Shown: positions 51,360 through 63,452 of the stretch, piece by piece
Position numbering within the stretch: position 1 is the first letter of the stretch
Layout of the letters: each line of letters opens with the position of its first letter
Source of the DNA: JBCCOW01 sp039025855
GTDB lineage: Bacteria; Planctomycetota; Phycisphaerae; Phycisphaerales; Phycisphaeraceae
Reading direction: 5' to 3'
Length of the DNA stretch: 64,000 bases
Assembly (NCBI GenBank): GCA_039025855.1
Contig: JBCCNL010000015.1
Location: 1-64,000, forward strand
Notes under the pieces: generated by a model
Databases searched by the model: none
Seen by the model: only the letters and a program-made list of their open reading frames with translations
What the model was told of the DNA's origin: nothing
Program-made: the position numbers and the translations under genes

Positions 51360-51733
51360 CCTGCGCCCGCCTCCCCGCCTCCACGCGCCTCCGCAACCGC
51401 CGCCTCCGCTTCCTCCACAAGCTCCACCAGCGCCTCGGGCATCGCAGCACCCGACCACCGCCGACGCAGCACCCCCGCGTGACGCTCGACCAACACCCCC
51501 GCCCGATCCCGCCCCAGCGCCCGCTCCTCCAGACCCAACTCCCCCAACTCACCCAACGCACAACACACCGCCTGCAACGTAATCACATCCACCACCGACG
51601 CCTTCAACAGCCCCGGCTCCCCCTCCGTCGGCAGTGCCACCGACGCCTCCGCAAACTCCACCCAGCGCCCCAACAACGCCGCCCATGTCAACACCTCCGG
51701 ATGCAACGGCTCAAACGTTCCTGATTCATCCAT
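51344..51733 (-). CDS. Hypothetical small acidic protein
   Basis: A 129-residue soluble protein starting at MDESGTFEPL. It is helical by composition, with Leu- and Glu-rich segments (LQAVCCALGELGELGLEERALG) and an Ala/Glu-rich end (LVELVEEAEAAVAEARGGG). No domain is recognised. The stop codon overlaps the shared terminator hairpin. It is divergent from the lipoprotein gene that follows, with a 50-base gap. Confidence 0.6.
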   Translation of the reverse strand: MDESGTFEPLHPEVLTWAALLGRWVEFAEASVALPTEGEPGLLKASVVDVITLQAVCCALGELGELGLEERALGRDRAGVLVERHAGVLRRRWSGAAMPEALVELVEEAEAAVAEARGGGEAGAGKSPA

Positions 51734-51783
51734 ACGCCAACCTCTCGCACAAGCCCGCGCCCACCAAACCTTACAATCACCGC

Positions 51784-52692
51784 ATGACCGCCACGCCAAG
51801 CACACCACGCATAACGCTGATCCTTGCTATCACGCTCACCCTCACACTGCTGGCCCTCCCGGCCTGCACCGCGACCGAGTCCGAGACCGAGCCTCCCCTC
51901 ACTGCCGTGCCCGCCACCACACCGGCAACCGCAGCCGCCACAGTGCCCGCCACCGCACCAGCAACCGCACCCGCACCCGCCGCCCCAACCCTCACCCCAC
52001 CCGACGACCGCCCCAAACCCCAAGAAGTCCAGCCCGCCGCCACCCTCCCCGCCGGCATCACCATCGACCGCGACAACAAGCTCATCCACCTCGACGCCAA
52101 GGTCGTCCTCCGCGAGGGCTGGCTCGAACTGCTCGCCTGCACCCCCGGCACCAAAGAGCACGAGTCCATCGTCACCGTCCAGACCGACCCCAGCGTCATC
52201 CACTTCGCCCTGCTGACCCTCGGCGCCGAGCCCGGCTCCCCGATCCGCCTCGAACGCCGCGGCGAAGAGCTCTTCGCCGTACCGCCCTCCGGCGCCGTCA
52301 TCGCCATCGACATCACCTACGACGACGGCGACCAGCGCGTCACCGTCCCCGCCAACCAGTGGGTCTACAACGAAGCCACCCAGGCCGTCATGGCCGACAA
52401 CCGCTGGGTCTTCGCCGGCTCCAAGCTCCGCGAGTTCGAGGAGGGTGCCGTCTACCTCGCCGACCTCGAAGGCGCCGCCGTCTCCCTGGTCAACTTCGGC
52501 TCCGAACTCCTGGCCAAGCCCAACCGCCTCACCGACAGCAACGCCGTCCACGGCGAGAACTTCGTCGTCAACACCGAGCTCATCCCCCCCCTCCGGACCC
52601 CCGTCACCCTCACCCTCCGCTTGGTTGACCCCACCGCAAAACCCACCACAAGACCCGCCCAGACCCAGCCCACCACCCAACCCGACCGCTAG
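51784..52692 (+). CDS. YdjY-like exported lipoprotein
   Basis: A 302-residue protein with a lipoprotein signal (LTLTLLALPAC) and a Thr/Ala/Pro-rich linker of about 60 residues. The domain begins around GITIDRDNKLIHLDAKVVLREGWLELLACTPGTKEHESIVTV, which matches the YdjY domain known from planctomycetes and related groups. NQWVYNEATQAVMADNRWVFAGS is another typical block. The C terminus is a PAQTQPTTQPDR tail. Its function is not known. Confidence 0.85.
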   Translation: MTATPSTPRITLILAITLTLTLLALPACTATESETEPPLTAVPATTPATAAATVPATAPATAPAPAAPTLTPPDDRPKPQEVQPAATLPAGITIDRDNKLIHLDAKVVLREGWLELLACTPGTKEHESIVTVQTDPSVIHFALLTLGAEPGSPIRLERRGEELFAVPPSGAVIAIDITYDDGDQRVTVPANQWVYNEATQAVMADNRWVFAGSKLREFEEGAVYLADLEGAAVSLVNFGSELLAKPNRLTDSNAVHGENFVVNTELIPPLRTPVTLTLRLVDPTAKPTTRPAQTQPTTQPDR

Positions 52693-52755
52693 GCCTTGAC
52701 CGAGCCGGCCACTGCGGTGACAATCTTGTCAACCCTTCCCCGCCAGGACCCCCTC

Positions 52756-53031
52756 ATGCCCCGTAACCCCTCCCGTCTCTGTTCCATCGCTGCCCTCGCC
52801 ACCGCGGCAACCCTGCTTGCCCTCTCCACCGGTTGCTCGAGCAAAGTCACTTCGGGTGACATCCGCTCTAACCCCTCCCCCGAGCTCTACAGCACCGCCA
52901 AGACCCACGAAGAGCACCGCAACGACGTCGCCCAGGTCGTCGACTGGAACGTCCGCTCAATGCGGGACGACTGGAACCGCCTCCTGCTCCTTGAACGTGG
53001 CTCCCGGCTCACCCTCTACCCCGCACCCTGA
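52756..53031 (+). CDS. Small lipoprotein
   Basis: A 91-residue protein. The signal SIAALATAATLLALSTGC ends with a good lipobox. The mature part is charged (TAKTHEEHRNDVAQVVDWNVRSMRDDWNRLLLLERGSRL), forms amphipathic helix and has several Trp and Arg residues. It follows the YdjY-like gene by 63 bases, so may be cotranscribed with it. The function is unknown. Confidence 0.7.
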   Translation: MPRNPSRLCSIAALATAATLLALSTGCSSKVTSGDIRSNPSPELYSTAKTHEEHRNDVAQVVDWNVRSMRDDWNRLLLLERGSRLTLYPAP

Positions 53032-53101
53032 CCCTTCACACCAACACGAACCGGCTCAAGGCGTCAGCCTTGGGCTGACTATTTTATGTGACGCGTTGGG
53101 A

Positions 53102-53345
53102 CCGACCGTCTCGCCGCGTGATTGGTTATCGGTCGGCCATCCCCAGGATGGTGCCTCCCCAGTGACACGCCCGTCCAAACCGCGCTCGCCGAGAGGCGCA
53201 AGGACTCAAGAGCCAACAAGTTCGAGCCGATCTATACATCAGAGATCTGATTCTGTCTGTGCCCGACCGTCAAGCCGTCGGACCAGCAAGCGGGAACTTT
53301 GACAAGTTCCTGGGGGGCCCACCCGGAGCGACTTTCCCGAGGCCA
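53102..53345 (+). other. Possible structured leader before the PilZ gene
   Basis: The stretch from the small lipoprotein gene to the PilZ gene is about 320 bases and has no convincing gene. It starts with a weak hairpin at 53057-53072 (CAAGGC-GTCA-GCCTTG). Then four potential stems follow: CCGACCG/CGGTCGG (53102-53136), CCATCC/GGATGG (53137-53151), CCGAC/GTCGG (53263-53281) and GGAACTT/AAGTTCC (53293-53310). Known riboswitch consensus strings were not recognised. It might be a structured 5' UTR or a small RNA gene. Confidence 0.4.
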
Positions 53346-53350
53346 ACCCC

Positions 53351-53824
53351 ATGCCAGAAAACCCCGACGACATCCTCGCCCGGCTCGACCACATCGAAGG
53401 CCAAGCCCACGCCGACGACATGCAGGCCCGACGCTCGTTCCGCAGACACACCGTCCGCGGCGAGGCTCGGCTCCACCCCGTCACCCGCCTCGTCACCGAA
53501 GACGCCGTCGAAGACATCCAGCTCCGTGATATCGGCCGTGGCGGTATCGGCTTCCTCTGCAAGCACCCCCTGCCCATCAACGCCCTCTACCGCGTCGACC
53601 TGCTGAACCAGGGCTACACCCTCTCCAGCCTCGAGGTCCTCGTCCGACACGTCACCGCCCTCAGCGACGGGCTCTACCGCATCGGTGCCACCTTCGTCAT
53701 CCAGTCCGCTCTCCTCCTCGAACTCGGCGTCCCCAAGGACAGCCTCGAGAGCGACATCGTCACCGAAGCCCAGCAGGAAGCCCTCGACAGCGACGACTTC
53801 CTGCCGCCCAGTGAAGTGGCCTGA
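53351..53824 (+). CDS. PilZ domain protein, probable c-di-GMP receptor
   Basis: A 157-residue soluble protein. The N-terminal helical part is followed by the PilZ motifs: RRSFRRHTVRG (RxxxR) and, some 30 residues later, the beta-strand motif LRDIGRGGIGFLC, which corresponds to the D/N-x-S-x-x-G box with Gly in place of Ser. Both are needed for binding cyclic di-GMP; the variation may weaken or alter the binding. The segment IGATFVIQS closes the barrel. It is convergent with a YjfB-like motility gene, which supports a role in motility or surface behaviour. Confidence 0.88.
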   Translation: MPENPDDILARLDHIEGQAHADDMQARRSFRRHTVRGEARLHPVTRLVTEDAVEDIQLRDIGRGGIGFLCKHPLPINALYRVDLLNQGYTLSSLEVLVRHVTALSDGLYRIGATFVIQSALLLELGVPKDSLESDIVTEAQQEALDSDDFLPPSEVA

Positions 53825-53871
53825 CCCCCGAATCCCTAATCTATCTATCTCCTCAGCTGCAAACCGGTCGC

Positions 53872-54096
53872 TCACGCGATCACGTCGATCATCGTGCCCT
53901 TAAACGGCTCGATGCTCACCCGCTCCACCATCGCCTTCTGCGTCTGCGCCGCCGCGTCCAGCAGTGATACCGCCGCGTCCCCCTGGGCCTTCGCCTGGTC
54001 CAGCGCCTTCTTCGCCACCGACACCCCCACCTGACTCTGCACCTGAGCAGAAGTCAACGCGCTGGCACCGGATGCACTGACACCACCAATAGACAT
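53872..54096 (-). CDS. YjfB-like putative motility protein
   Basis: A 74-residue helical protein, starting MSIGGVSASGASALT. The block VQSQVGVSVAKKALDQAKAQGDAAVSLLDAA is typical of the YjfB (putative motility protein) family, short proteins that occur with flagellar genes in Gram-positives and planctomycetes. Its role is not known. It lies next to the PilZ gene, tail to tail. Confidence 0.78.
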   Translation of the reverse strand: MSIGGVSASGASALTSAQVQSQVGVSVAKKALDQAKAQGDAAVSLLDAAAQTQKAMVERVSIEPFKGTMIDVIA

Positions 54097-54141
54097 GATG
54101 TGTAAATCGGCCCAAACCCCCCGACGACTTCACCCCAACCC

Positions 54142-56007
54142 TCACCGCGTGGCTAAAACCGGCAACCCCAAACGCTCCGGCCACTCGCGCCCCCCCGACA
54201 ACCCCATCGACGCCACCGCCAGCCGGCCCGATAACAACCCGCCGGTCAAACCCCGTGACCCGTGACCCAAACTCGCATACACCCGCCCTCCCCCAACCCC
54301 CGACCCCAACCACCCCACCACCGGCAATCGATCCCGCGTCGTCACCCGCACCGACGCCCTGCTCGCCACGACAGGACCCCGCGGCAACAACCCCTCCACC
54401 CCCACGCACGCCGCCCGCAACCCCTCGCGGTTCGCCTCGTCGTCCGCCCCCAAAGACGCGACCACACCGCGCGCATCCGCCCGCTCCCCGTGGTCGTACG
54501 TCGCCCCCAACCACGCCACCCCGTCCACCGCCGGCAAGGCATACCCCCCGTAACACAGCACCGCCTTCAACCACTCCCCGCCTGCAACCCGCCAACCCGA
54601 TACCTGCCCCGCCACCCGCCCCCGTAGAGCCCCCACCAACGCCTCACCGCCCAGCACCCCATCCCCGTTCGCCAGCACCACCGCGCCGCTCTCCCCCACC
54701 TCCCCCACCGCCGCCAACGCCTCGTTCAACGACCCCGCCTCCCGCCGCTCCACCTCCACCCCCGCCTCCTCCAGCCAACGCCGACACACCACCCCCGGCC
54801 GAACCACCCAAGCCCCAGGCACCCAAACCCCACCCCGCTCGACCTCCACCCCCAAACGCTCCGACGCCTCCCCCGCCTCCACCCACACACCTAACCCCGA
54901 GTCGACCGCCGCCCGCAGCCGCTCCAACTGCCGGTCGTTCACGCCCACATGAACCGCCCCGCACCTGAACCCCACCCCGTCACCCCCGCCCTCCAACCAC
55001 CCCGCCATCTCTGAAAACGCCGACGCATACCAAGCCACCGCCGGCGACCGCGGCGCGCTGCCCATCTTCGGCTGCACGATCCCCGCCGCATTCCCCGACG
55101 CCGCGCTCGCCTCCCCACCCCCATCCCACACCCGCACCCGGTCCGCCGACACCCCCGCCTCCGCCAACGCCTTCACCACCCCACACCCCGCGATCCCCGC
55201 CCCGATCACCAGCACCCGATCGATCTCTTCCCAACCACTCCGCACGAAGCCCACGGATTCCATCCGTGGGCTCTCTGTCAACACCCCCGTCAAGACATGC
55301 CGCTTCTTCCCCAAGCCCTCCCGTTTCCGCACGTCAAACCCCGCCTCACTCAACCCCCGCCGCACCGCCCCCGCGACCGTGTACGTCGCCATCCGCGCCC
55401 CCACCCGCGACAACTCCCCCACCCTCCGTAGCACGCCCGGCTCCCACATCGCCGGGTTCTTCGCCGGCGAAAACCCATCCAGAAACCACGCGTCGACCCG
55501 ATCCTCCACCGCCCACCGCTCCATTACCTCCGAGACCCCGCCCCAACGCAGCTCCAACTCCACCGATCCAAACCGCAAGACAGAACACGCCCCGTCCTCC
55601 ACGCCATCCACCGGCCACGCCTCCACCAACCGACGCACCCGGTCCCCCAACGCCTCTCCCCCTTCCAATCCGCGTAGCCCCCGCTCCAGATCACCCCGCC
55701 CCAGCGGATACCCCTCCACCGCCACATACCGCAGCCGCCCCGGCACCCGATGCTCCGCCACACGGTCCCACGCCGCCCACGCCGCCAGAAAGTTCATCCC
55801 CGCCCCAAATCCCAGTTCCCCGATCATGAACACCCCATCAGGCCACTCCGCCTCCAGGTCCTTCCACCGCCCCGGCAGCCCCGCCCCCGCCAGCATCACA
55901 TGCCGCGCCTCCGCCAAACCCATCGATGCGTACACATCTCCAAACCGCTCCGACCACAGCCGCCCGTCCCGCCAAGACACCTCAGCCAATTCCAACGGTC
56001 GGCCCAT
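54142..56007 (-). CDS. mnmC: MnmC-like bifunctional tRNA modification protein
   Basis: Performs the last two steps in 5-methylaminomethyl-2-thiouridine synthesis at tRNA U34. A 621-residue protein with the start at MGRPLELAEVSW. The N-terminal methyltransferase domain shows ELGFGAGMNFLAAW (SAM) and DAWFLDGFSPAKNPAMW (the MnmC signature). The C-terminal FAD-dependent oxidoreductase domain begins VLVIGAGIAGCGVVKAL and includes ANGDG and VASLGHGSRGLTGGLLSGRLA. A perfect palindrome at 55248-55272 lies in the linker between the domains. Its partner MnmE-like protein at 20700 is far away, and MnmG is not seen. Confidence 0.9.
   Translation of the reverse strand: MGRPLELAEVSWRDGRLWSERFGDVYASMGLAEARHVMLAGAGLPGRWKDLEAEWPDGVFMIGELGFGAGMNFLAAWAAWDRVAEHRVPGRLRYVAVEGYPLGRGDLERGLRGLEGGEALGDRVRRLVEAWPVDGVEDGACSVLRFGSVELELRWGGVSEVMERWAVEDRVDAWFLDGFSPAKNPAMWEPGVLRRVGELSRVGARMATYTVAGAVRRGLSEAGFDVRKREGLGKKRHVLTGVLTESPRMESVGFVRSGWEEIDRVLVIGAGIAGCGVVKALAEAGVSADRVRVWDGGGEASAASGNAAGIVQPKMGSAPRSPAVAWYASAFSEMAGWLEGGGDGVGFRCGAVHVGVNDRQLERLRAAVDSGLGVWVEAGEASERLGVEVERGGVWVPGAWVVRPGVVCRRWLEEAGVEVERREAGSLNEALAAVGEVGESGAVVLANGDGVLGGEALVGALRGRVAGQVSGWRVAGGEWLKAVLCYGGYALPAVDGVAWLGATYDHGERADARGVVASLGADDEANREGLRAACVGVEGLLPRGPVVASRASVRVTTRDRLPVVGWLGSGVGGGRVYASLGHGSRGLTGGLLSGRLAVASMGLSGGREWPERLGLPVLATR
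55248..55272. repeat. AGCCCACGGAT palindrome in the mnmC linker
   Basis: AGCCCACGGAT-TCC-ATCCGTGGGCT is a perfect 11-bp stem with a 3-base loop. Its stem is that of the CCCACGGA hairpin in the M20 gene, with a different loop. It is translated in frame (around SPRMESVGF) between the two catalytic domains of MnmC. Confidence 0.8.
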
Positions 56008-56104
56008 GCCACGAACTCTACCCCGGCACCCCCGCTCCGTTACACTCCCCGCGTTTACCCCCCCCACCCACTCCGCATTCCCCGCTCCGCACTCCGCACT
56101 CCCC

Positions 56105-59590
<3,486 letters not shown>

Positions 59591-59681
59591 TACGGGTGTG
59601 ACTACTGTTATTGACAGGCTTTGAACCGCCTGTGCCGACCCCTGCGGCAGCGACCTACTTGTGCGACGATGGAGTGTCGCG

Positions 59682-61094
59682 ATGAGCCAAGCCAACCCCC
59701 TACCCTTTTCGAACAACGGCCGCTCGGACCGCCGACCGATCGAGCTCGGCAAACTGTTCGACAAGCTCCCGCCGCACGCGCTCGAGGCCGAGGCGGCGCT
59801 GCTGGGTTCGATGATCCTCGACTGGCGGGTCTGCGGCGACGTGCTACAGATCCTGCGAGGCCCCGAAGACTTCTACAACGGGCCGAATGCGGCGATCTAT
59901 CAGGTTCTGCAGGAGCTTTACGACGTCGAGCAAAGCATCGACCTGGTCCAGCTCAACCAGCGGCTGATCGACAAGGGCGTGCTTGAACAGGTGGGCGGCG
60001 CGGACTACCTCGTCGAGCTGGCCGAGGCCGTGCCCTCTGCGGCTAATGCGTCCTACTACGCCAAGATCGTCCGCGAAAAAGCCCTGCTGCGGCAGCTCAT
60101 CGAGTCCGCAGGGCGCACCCTCCACGACTGCTACCACAGCGACGAGCCCGCGGTCGATCTCCTCGACAAGGTCAGCCAAGGCCTGTTCCAGATCCAAGAA
60201 CACCGCGGCGACACCAACGCCAGCGAGCTCAGCCGGCTCCTCGAAGAGACCTACGAGAAGCTCGAGAACCACGACGGCCGGCTCATCACCGGCCTCGAGT
60301 CCGGTTTTTTCGAGCTCGACGAAATGACCAACGGCCTCCAGCCCGGCGAGATGATCATCATCGCGGCCCGCCCCTCGATGGGGAAGACCGCCTTCATGCT
60401 CAACATCGCCGAGCACTGCGCCGCCAGCAACAAGCTACCCGTCGCAGTGTTTTCCCTCGAAATGTCCAAGCAGCAGCTCGCCCAGCGGCTGCTCTGCTCT
60501 CGCTCCGGCGTCGACTCGCACAAGCTGCGTCGGAACATGCTCGGGGCCGACGACTTCCAGAAACTCTCGCTCACCGTCGGCGAGCTCTCCGACGCCCCGA
60601 TGTACATCGACGACACGCCCGGCCTCTCGCTCATGGCCCTCCGTGCCAAGGCCCGTCGGCTCGCGATGGAGAAGCACATCAAGGCTGTGTTCATCGACTA
60701 CATGCAGCTCATGTCCTGCCCCGGCAGCGAGTCCCGCCAACAAGAAGTCTCCGAGCTCTCCCGCGGCATCAAGGCTTTGGCCCGCGAGCTCAACGTGCCC
60801 GTCGTCTGCCTCTCTCAGCTCAACCGGCAGGCGGAAGCCCGCGAAGGCCACCGCCCCCGCATGTCTGACCTCCGCGAGTCGGGCTCGATCGAGCAGGACG
60901 CGGACGTGGTCATGATGGTCCACCGCGAGGACTACTTCCACAAGGGCGACGAAGAGTACGAGCCCACCAACATCGGCGAGATCATCATGGCCAAGCAGCG
61001 CAACGGCCCCACCGGCACGGTCAAGCTCCAGTTCCATGGCCCGACGACCCGCTTCCACAACCTCTCCCAGAGCCAAGACAACCACTTCGGCTGA
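59682..61094 (+). CDS. dnaB: Replicative DNA helicase
   Basis: The hexameric helicase of the replication fork. 470 residues from MSQANPLPF. The N-terminal domain begins with PPHALEAEAALLGSMILD, the linker helix follows, and the RecA-type domain shows Walker A ARPSMGKTAF, FSLEMSKQQLAQRLL, Walker B VFIDYMQLM and SDLRESGSIEQDADVVMM. The C terminus (IGEIIMAKQRNGPTGTVKLQF) is intact, and no intein is inserted. It follows carB by 91 bases; no other replication gene is near. Confidence 0.97.
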   Translation: MSQANPLPFSNNGRSDRRPIELGKLFDKLPPHALEAEAALLGSMILDWRVCGDVLQILRGPEDFYNGPNAAIYQVLQELYDVEQSIDLVQLNQRLIDKGVLEQVGGADYLVELAEAVPSAANASYYAKIVREKALLRQLIESAGRTLHDCYHSDEPAVDLLDKVSQGLFQIQEHRGDTNASELSRLLEETYEKLENHDGRLITGLESGFFELDEMTNGLQPGEMIIIAARPSMGKTAFMLNIAEHCAASNKLPVAVFSLEMSKQQLAQRLLCSRSGVDSHKLRRNMLGADDFQKLSLTVGELSDAPMYIDDTPGLSLMALRAKARRLAMEKHIKAVFIDYMQLMSCPGSESRQQEVSELSRGIKALARELNVPVVCLSQLNRQAEAREGHRPRMSDLRESGSIEQDADVVMMVHREDYFHKGDEEYEPTNIGEIIMAKQRNGPTGTVKLQFHGPTTRFHNLSQSQDNHFG

Positions 61095-61097
61095 ACG

Positions 61098-61168
61098 TGT
61101 AACCACGAAGGACACGAAGACCACGAAGGTTCAGCTTTCGTTTTGCTTCGTGCTCTTCGTGGTTCAAA
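61098..61168. repeat. AACCACGAAGGACACGAAG palindromic repeat, full copy
   Basis: Left arm AACCACGAAGGACACGAAG and right arm CTTCGTGCTCTTCGTGGTT are inverted with only two mismatched positions and surround about 30 bases. The element fills most of the gap between dnaB and the phosphatase gene, and related copies are near 47094 and 82. Confidence 0.8.
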
Positions 61169-61199
61169 CCCACCCAGTAATAAACCCGATACACCTGTT

Positions 61200-62165
61200 A
61201 TGAGCCGACTCACCCACGACAGCACCGAAATGAAGGTCGCCCTCGACGCGGTGGCCAAAGCCGCCGAAGTCTGCCGCGCCGTCCAGGCCGATCTCGTGAC
61301 CGCCGGCACCCTCGAGAAGAAAGACAAGAGCCCGGTCACCGTCGCCGACTTCGCCTCCCAGGCTGTGGTCTGCGACGCGATCAGCAAGATCTTCCCCGGC
61401 GACCCGATCGTCGGTGAAGAAGACGCCGCCGACCTCCGCGGCGACCAGGCCGCCCTCGCTGAGAAGGTCGCCCAGCACGCCGGCATGCCCGTCGACGCCG
61501 CCCTCGCCGCCATCGACCGCGGCAACCACGACCCCTCCACCAAGCCCGCCTCTCGTTACTGGACCCTCGACCCCATCGACGGCACCAAGGGCTTCCTCCG
61601 CGGCCAGCAATACGCCGTCGCCCTCGGGCTCATCGAAGACGGCCAGGTCGTCCTCGGCGTCCTCGGCTGCCCCAACCTCGACGGCGGCCTGCTCATGTCC
61701 GCCGTCCTCGGCGGCGGCACCCGGCTGCACACCGCCGACGGCGACGCCCACCCCGTCACGGTCAGCGCCACCGAAGACCCCGCCGACGCCCGCTTCTGCG
61801 AGTCCGTCGAGTCCGGCCACTCCGACCAGGGCGCTTCCGCCGAAATCGCCAAGAGCCTCGGCATTACCGCCGAGCCCTACCGCATCGACAGCCAGTGCAA
61901 GTACGCCGCCGTCGCCCGCGGCGACGCCGACATCTACCTCCGCCTGCCCACCCGCGCCGGCTACCAGGAAAAGATCTGGGATCACGCCGCCGGCATGATC
62001 TGTGTCACCGAAGCCGGCGGTACCGTCACCGACATCGCCGGCAAACCCCTCGACTTCGCCAAGGGCCGAACCCTCGCCGCCAACTCCGGCATCATCGCCA
62101 CCAACGGCGAGTTCCACGATCGTGTCGTCGCCGCCGTCCAAGCCGCGTTCACCGTCCCGGCTTAA
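61200..62165 (+). CDS. Inositol-monophosphatase family phosphatase, HAL2/BPNT-like
   Basis: A 321-residue enzyme starting at MSRLTHDST. The lithium-sensitive phosphatase motifs are present: VGEEDAADL (metal Glu), LDPIDGTKGFLRG (metal Asp pair) and IWDHAAGMICVTEAGG. KKDKSPVTVADFASQAVV near the N terminus and GTKGF, in place of GTxNF, favour the 3'(2'),5'-bisphosphate nucleotidase (HAL2) subgroup, which removes the toxic by-product of sulfate assimilation. It lies downstream of dnaB, separated by a palindromic repeat. Convergent with a PfkB kinase. Confidence 0.9.
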   Translation: MSRLTHDSTEMKVALDAVAKAAEVCRAVQADLVTAGTLEKKDKSPVTVADFASQAVVCDAISKIFPGDPIVGEEDAADLRGDQAALAEKVAQHAGMPVDAALAAIDRGNHDPSTKPASRYWTLDPIDGTKGFLRGQQYAVALGLIEDGQVVLGVLGCPNLDGGLLMSAVLGGGTRLHTADGDAHPVTVSATEDPADARFCESVESGHSDQGASAEIAKSLGITAEPYRIDSQCKYAAVARGDADIYLRLPTRAGYQEKIWDHAAGMICVTEAGGTVTDIAGKPLDFAKGRTLAANSGIIATNGEFHDRVVAAVQAAFTVPA

Positions 62166-62174
62166 GCCCGCCGC

Positions 62175-63311
62175 TCACTGCGGAGCCGGCAGGTCCGCAC
62201 AGAAATCTGCCAACTCGCCCAGCGTGGGCGACCGCCCTTCCCGCACATAGAACCCGCTCACCCCGGTACCCGTACACAGCGCCTGCTCCAGTGGTAGCCC
62301 CGCAAGCAGGCCCGTGCAGAACCCGGCATTGAAGTTGTCCCCCGCACCGGTACTCAGCTTCGGCTTCTTCACAAACGGGCCCGCGAACGTCGCAGTCACG
62401 ACACCATCGTTGGTCTGGATAGCCCCCGCCGCACCCCGCCTCGGGTGAACCACCACACAGTGCACGCCAATGCTCTCGCGCAACGCCGCGGCCGTCTCTT
62501 CGATCGCCGGTTCCGCGTCCTCCGGCACCTTAATCCCCAGCACACTGGCGACCTGCGTCGCCTCGCTCAGATTGAACCCCAGCACCACGTCGGTGTCCTG
62601 CTGCAGCTCGCCCGCCAACGCCATCGCCGCCCGCAGGTCGTCGTCGGTCCGCTTCGCCGGGTCGGCCAGGTCGATGAAGACCATGCGGTTGCCGTCGAGC
62701 TCGGGCAGGACATGATCGATGAGGTGCCGCCAGATCCCGTTCATGCCCGGGAGCATCGTCCAGTTCACCATCGCGATCAGCTTGGCGTGCAGGCAGATAC
62801 CCTCGTAGGCGTTACGGCCGACGTGCTCGTCGATCGCGTCCTGCGAGAGGTCGCGGATCGCGTCGTGCTTGCCCAGCATCAGCTTGCCGTCTTCGAACTC
62901 CAGCGCATCGGTGAATCCGGGGTCAGCGATCGAATGCACCGTCGCGAGCTTCGCAAACTCGTCGAAGACGGGGTCGACCGCAGGCAGCCCGAGTGCACCG
63001 ATGTACGTGGTCGGAAAGCCGACCGACGCGAGCGCGTTGGCCATGATCGGGCCGTTGCCACCGAGCTTGCGGACGGTGGTGACCAGCTCGACATTCGACG
63101 ACTGGCCCGCCGCTGCACTGATGCGTGAGCCGAAGTCGGAGATCGTCGGCACACGGTCGAACCGCTCGGCGTCGTAGCGCTTATCCACGATGTGGATGAT
63201 CGAATCGACGAAGCCGTCGAAGCCGACGAGCACCGGGCGCTGGTCGATGGATGCGGCGAAGAGTCGGAGGCCGTCGGAGGCGGCCTTGGCAATAGCTTGG
63301 CGGTCGGACAT
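62175..63311 (-). CDS. PfkB family carbohydrate kinase
   Basis: A 378-residue kinase starting at MSDRQAIAK. The C-terminal signature is LSTGAGDNFNAGF, with the anion hole and catalytic Asp. Substrate-side motifs include VGFDGFVDSI near the N terminus and KLGGNGPIMANALAS. The sugar or nucleoside substrate is not evident from the motifs. The extra helical stretch AEPAIEETAAALRESIGVHCVVVHPRRG is normal in the family. It is divergent from the truncated membrane protein gene that follows. Confidence 0.9.
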   Translation of the reverse strand: MSDRQAIAKAASDGLRLFAASIDQRPVLVGFDGFVDSIIHIVDKRYDAERFDRVPTISDFGSRISAAAGQSSNVELVTTVRKLGGNGPIMANALASVGFPTTYIGALGLPAVDPVFDEFAKLATVHSIADPGFTDALEFEDGKLMLGKHDAIRDLSQDAIDEHVGRNAYEGICLHAKLIAMVNWTMLPGMNGIWRHLIDHVLPELDGNRMVFIDLADPAKRTDDDLRAAMALAGELQQDTDVVLGFNLSEATQVASVLGIKVPEDAEPAIEETAAALRESIGVHCVVVHPRRGAAGAIQTNDGVVTATFAGPFVKKPKLSTGAGDNFNAGFCTGLLAGLPLEQALCTGTGVSGFYVREGRSPTLGELADFCADLPAPQ

Positions 63312-63452
63312 AGCCCCGCAATGTAGCAGCTTTACACGGGCGATCCGCCGCGCCCATCCCCCCACAACCCGGTAGCTCCGTGGGGCGTAAACTCGGCGGT
63401 GCTGTGCCTCAAATCCCTGAGCACCACCGGCCCAAATACCGGCGTCACCCCC

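Noticed and set aside
53102..53345. c-di-GMP riboswitch
   Set aside because: The location before a PilZ gene is suggestive, but I could not find the conserved bases of either known class, so only a generic structured leader is reported.
55379..56104. N-terminal extension of carB
   Set aside because: It is antisense to mnmC and lacks family resemblance. The ATG at 56105 gives the known CarB N terminus.
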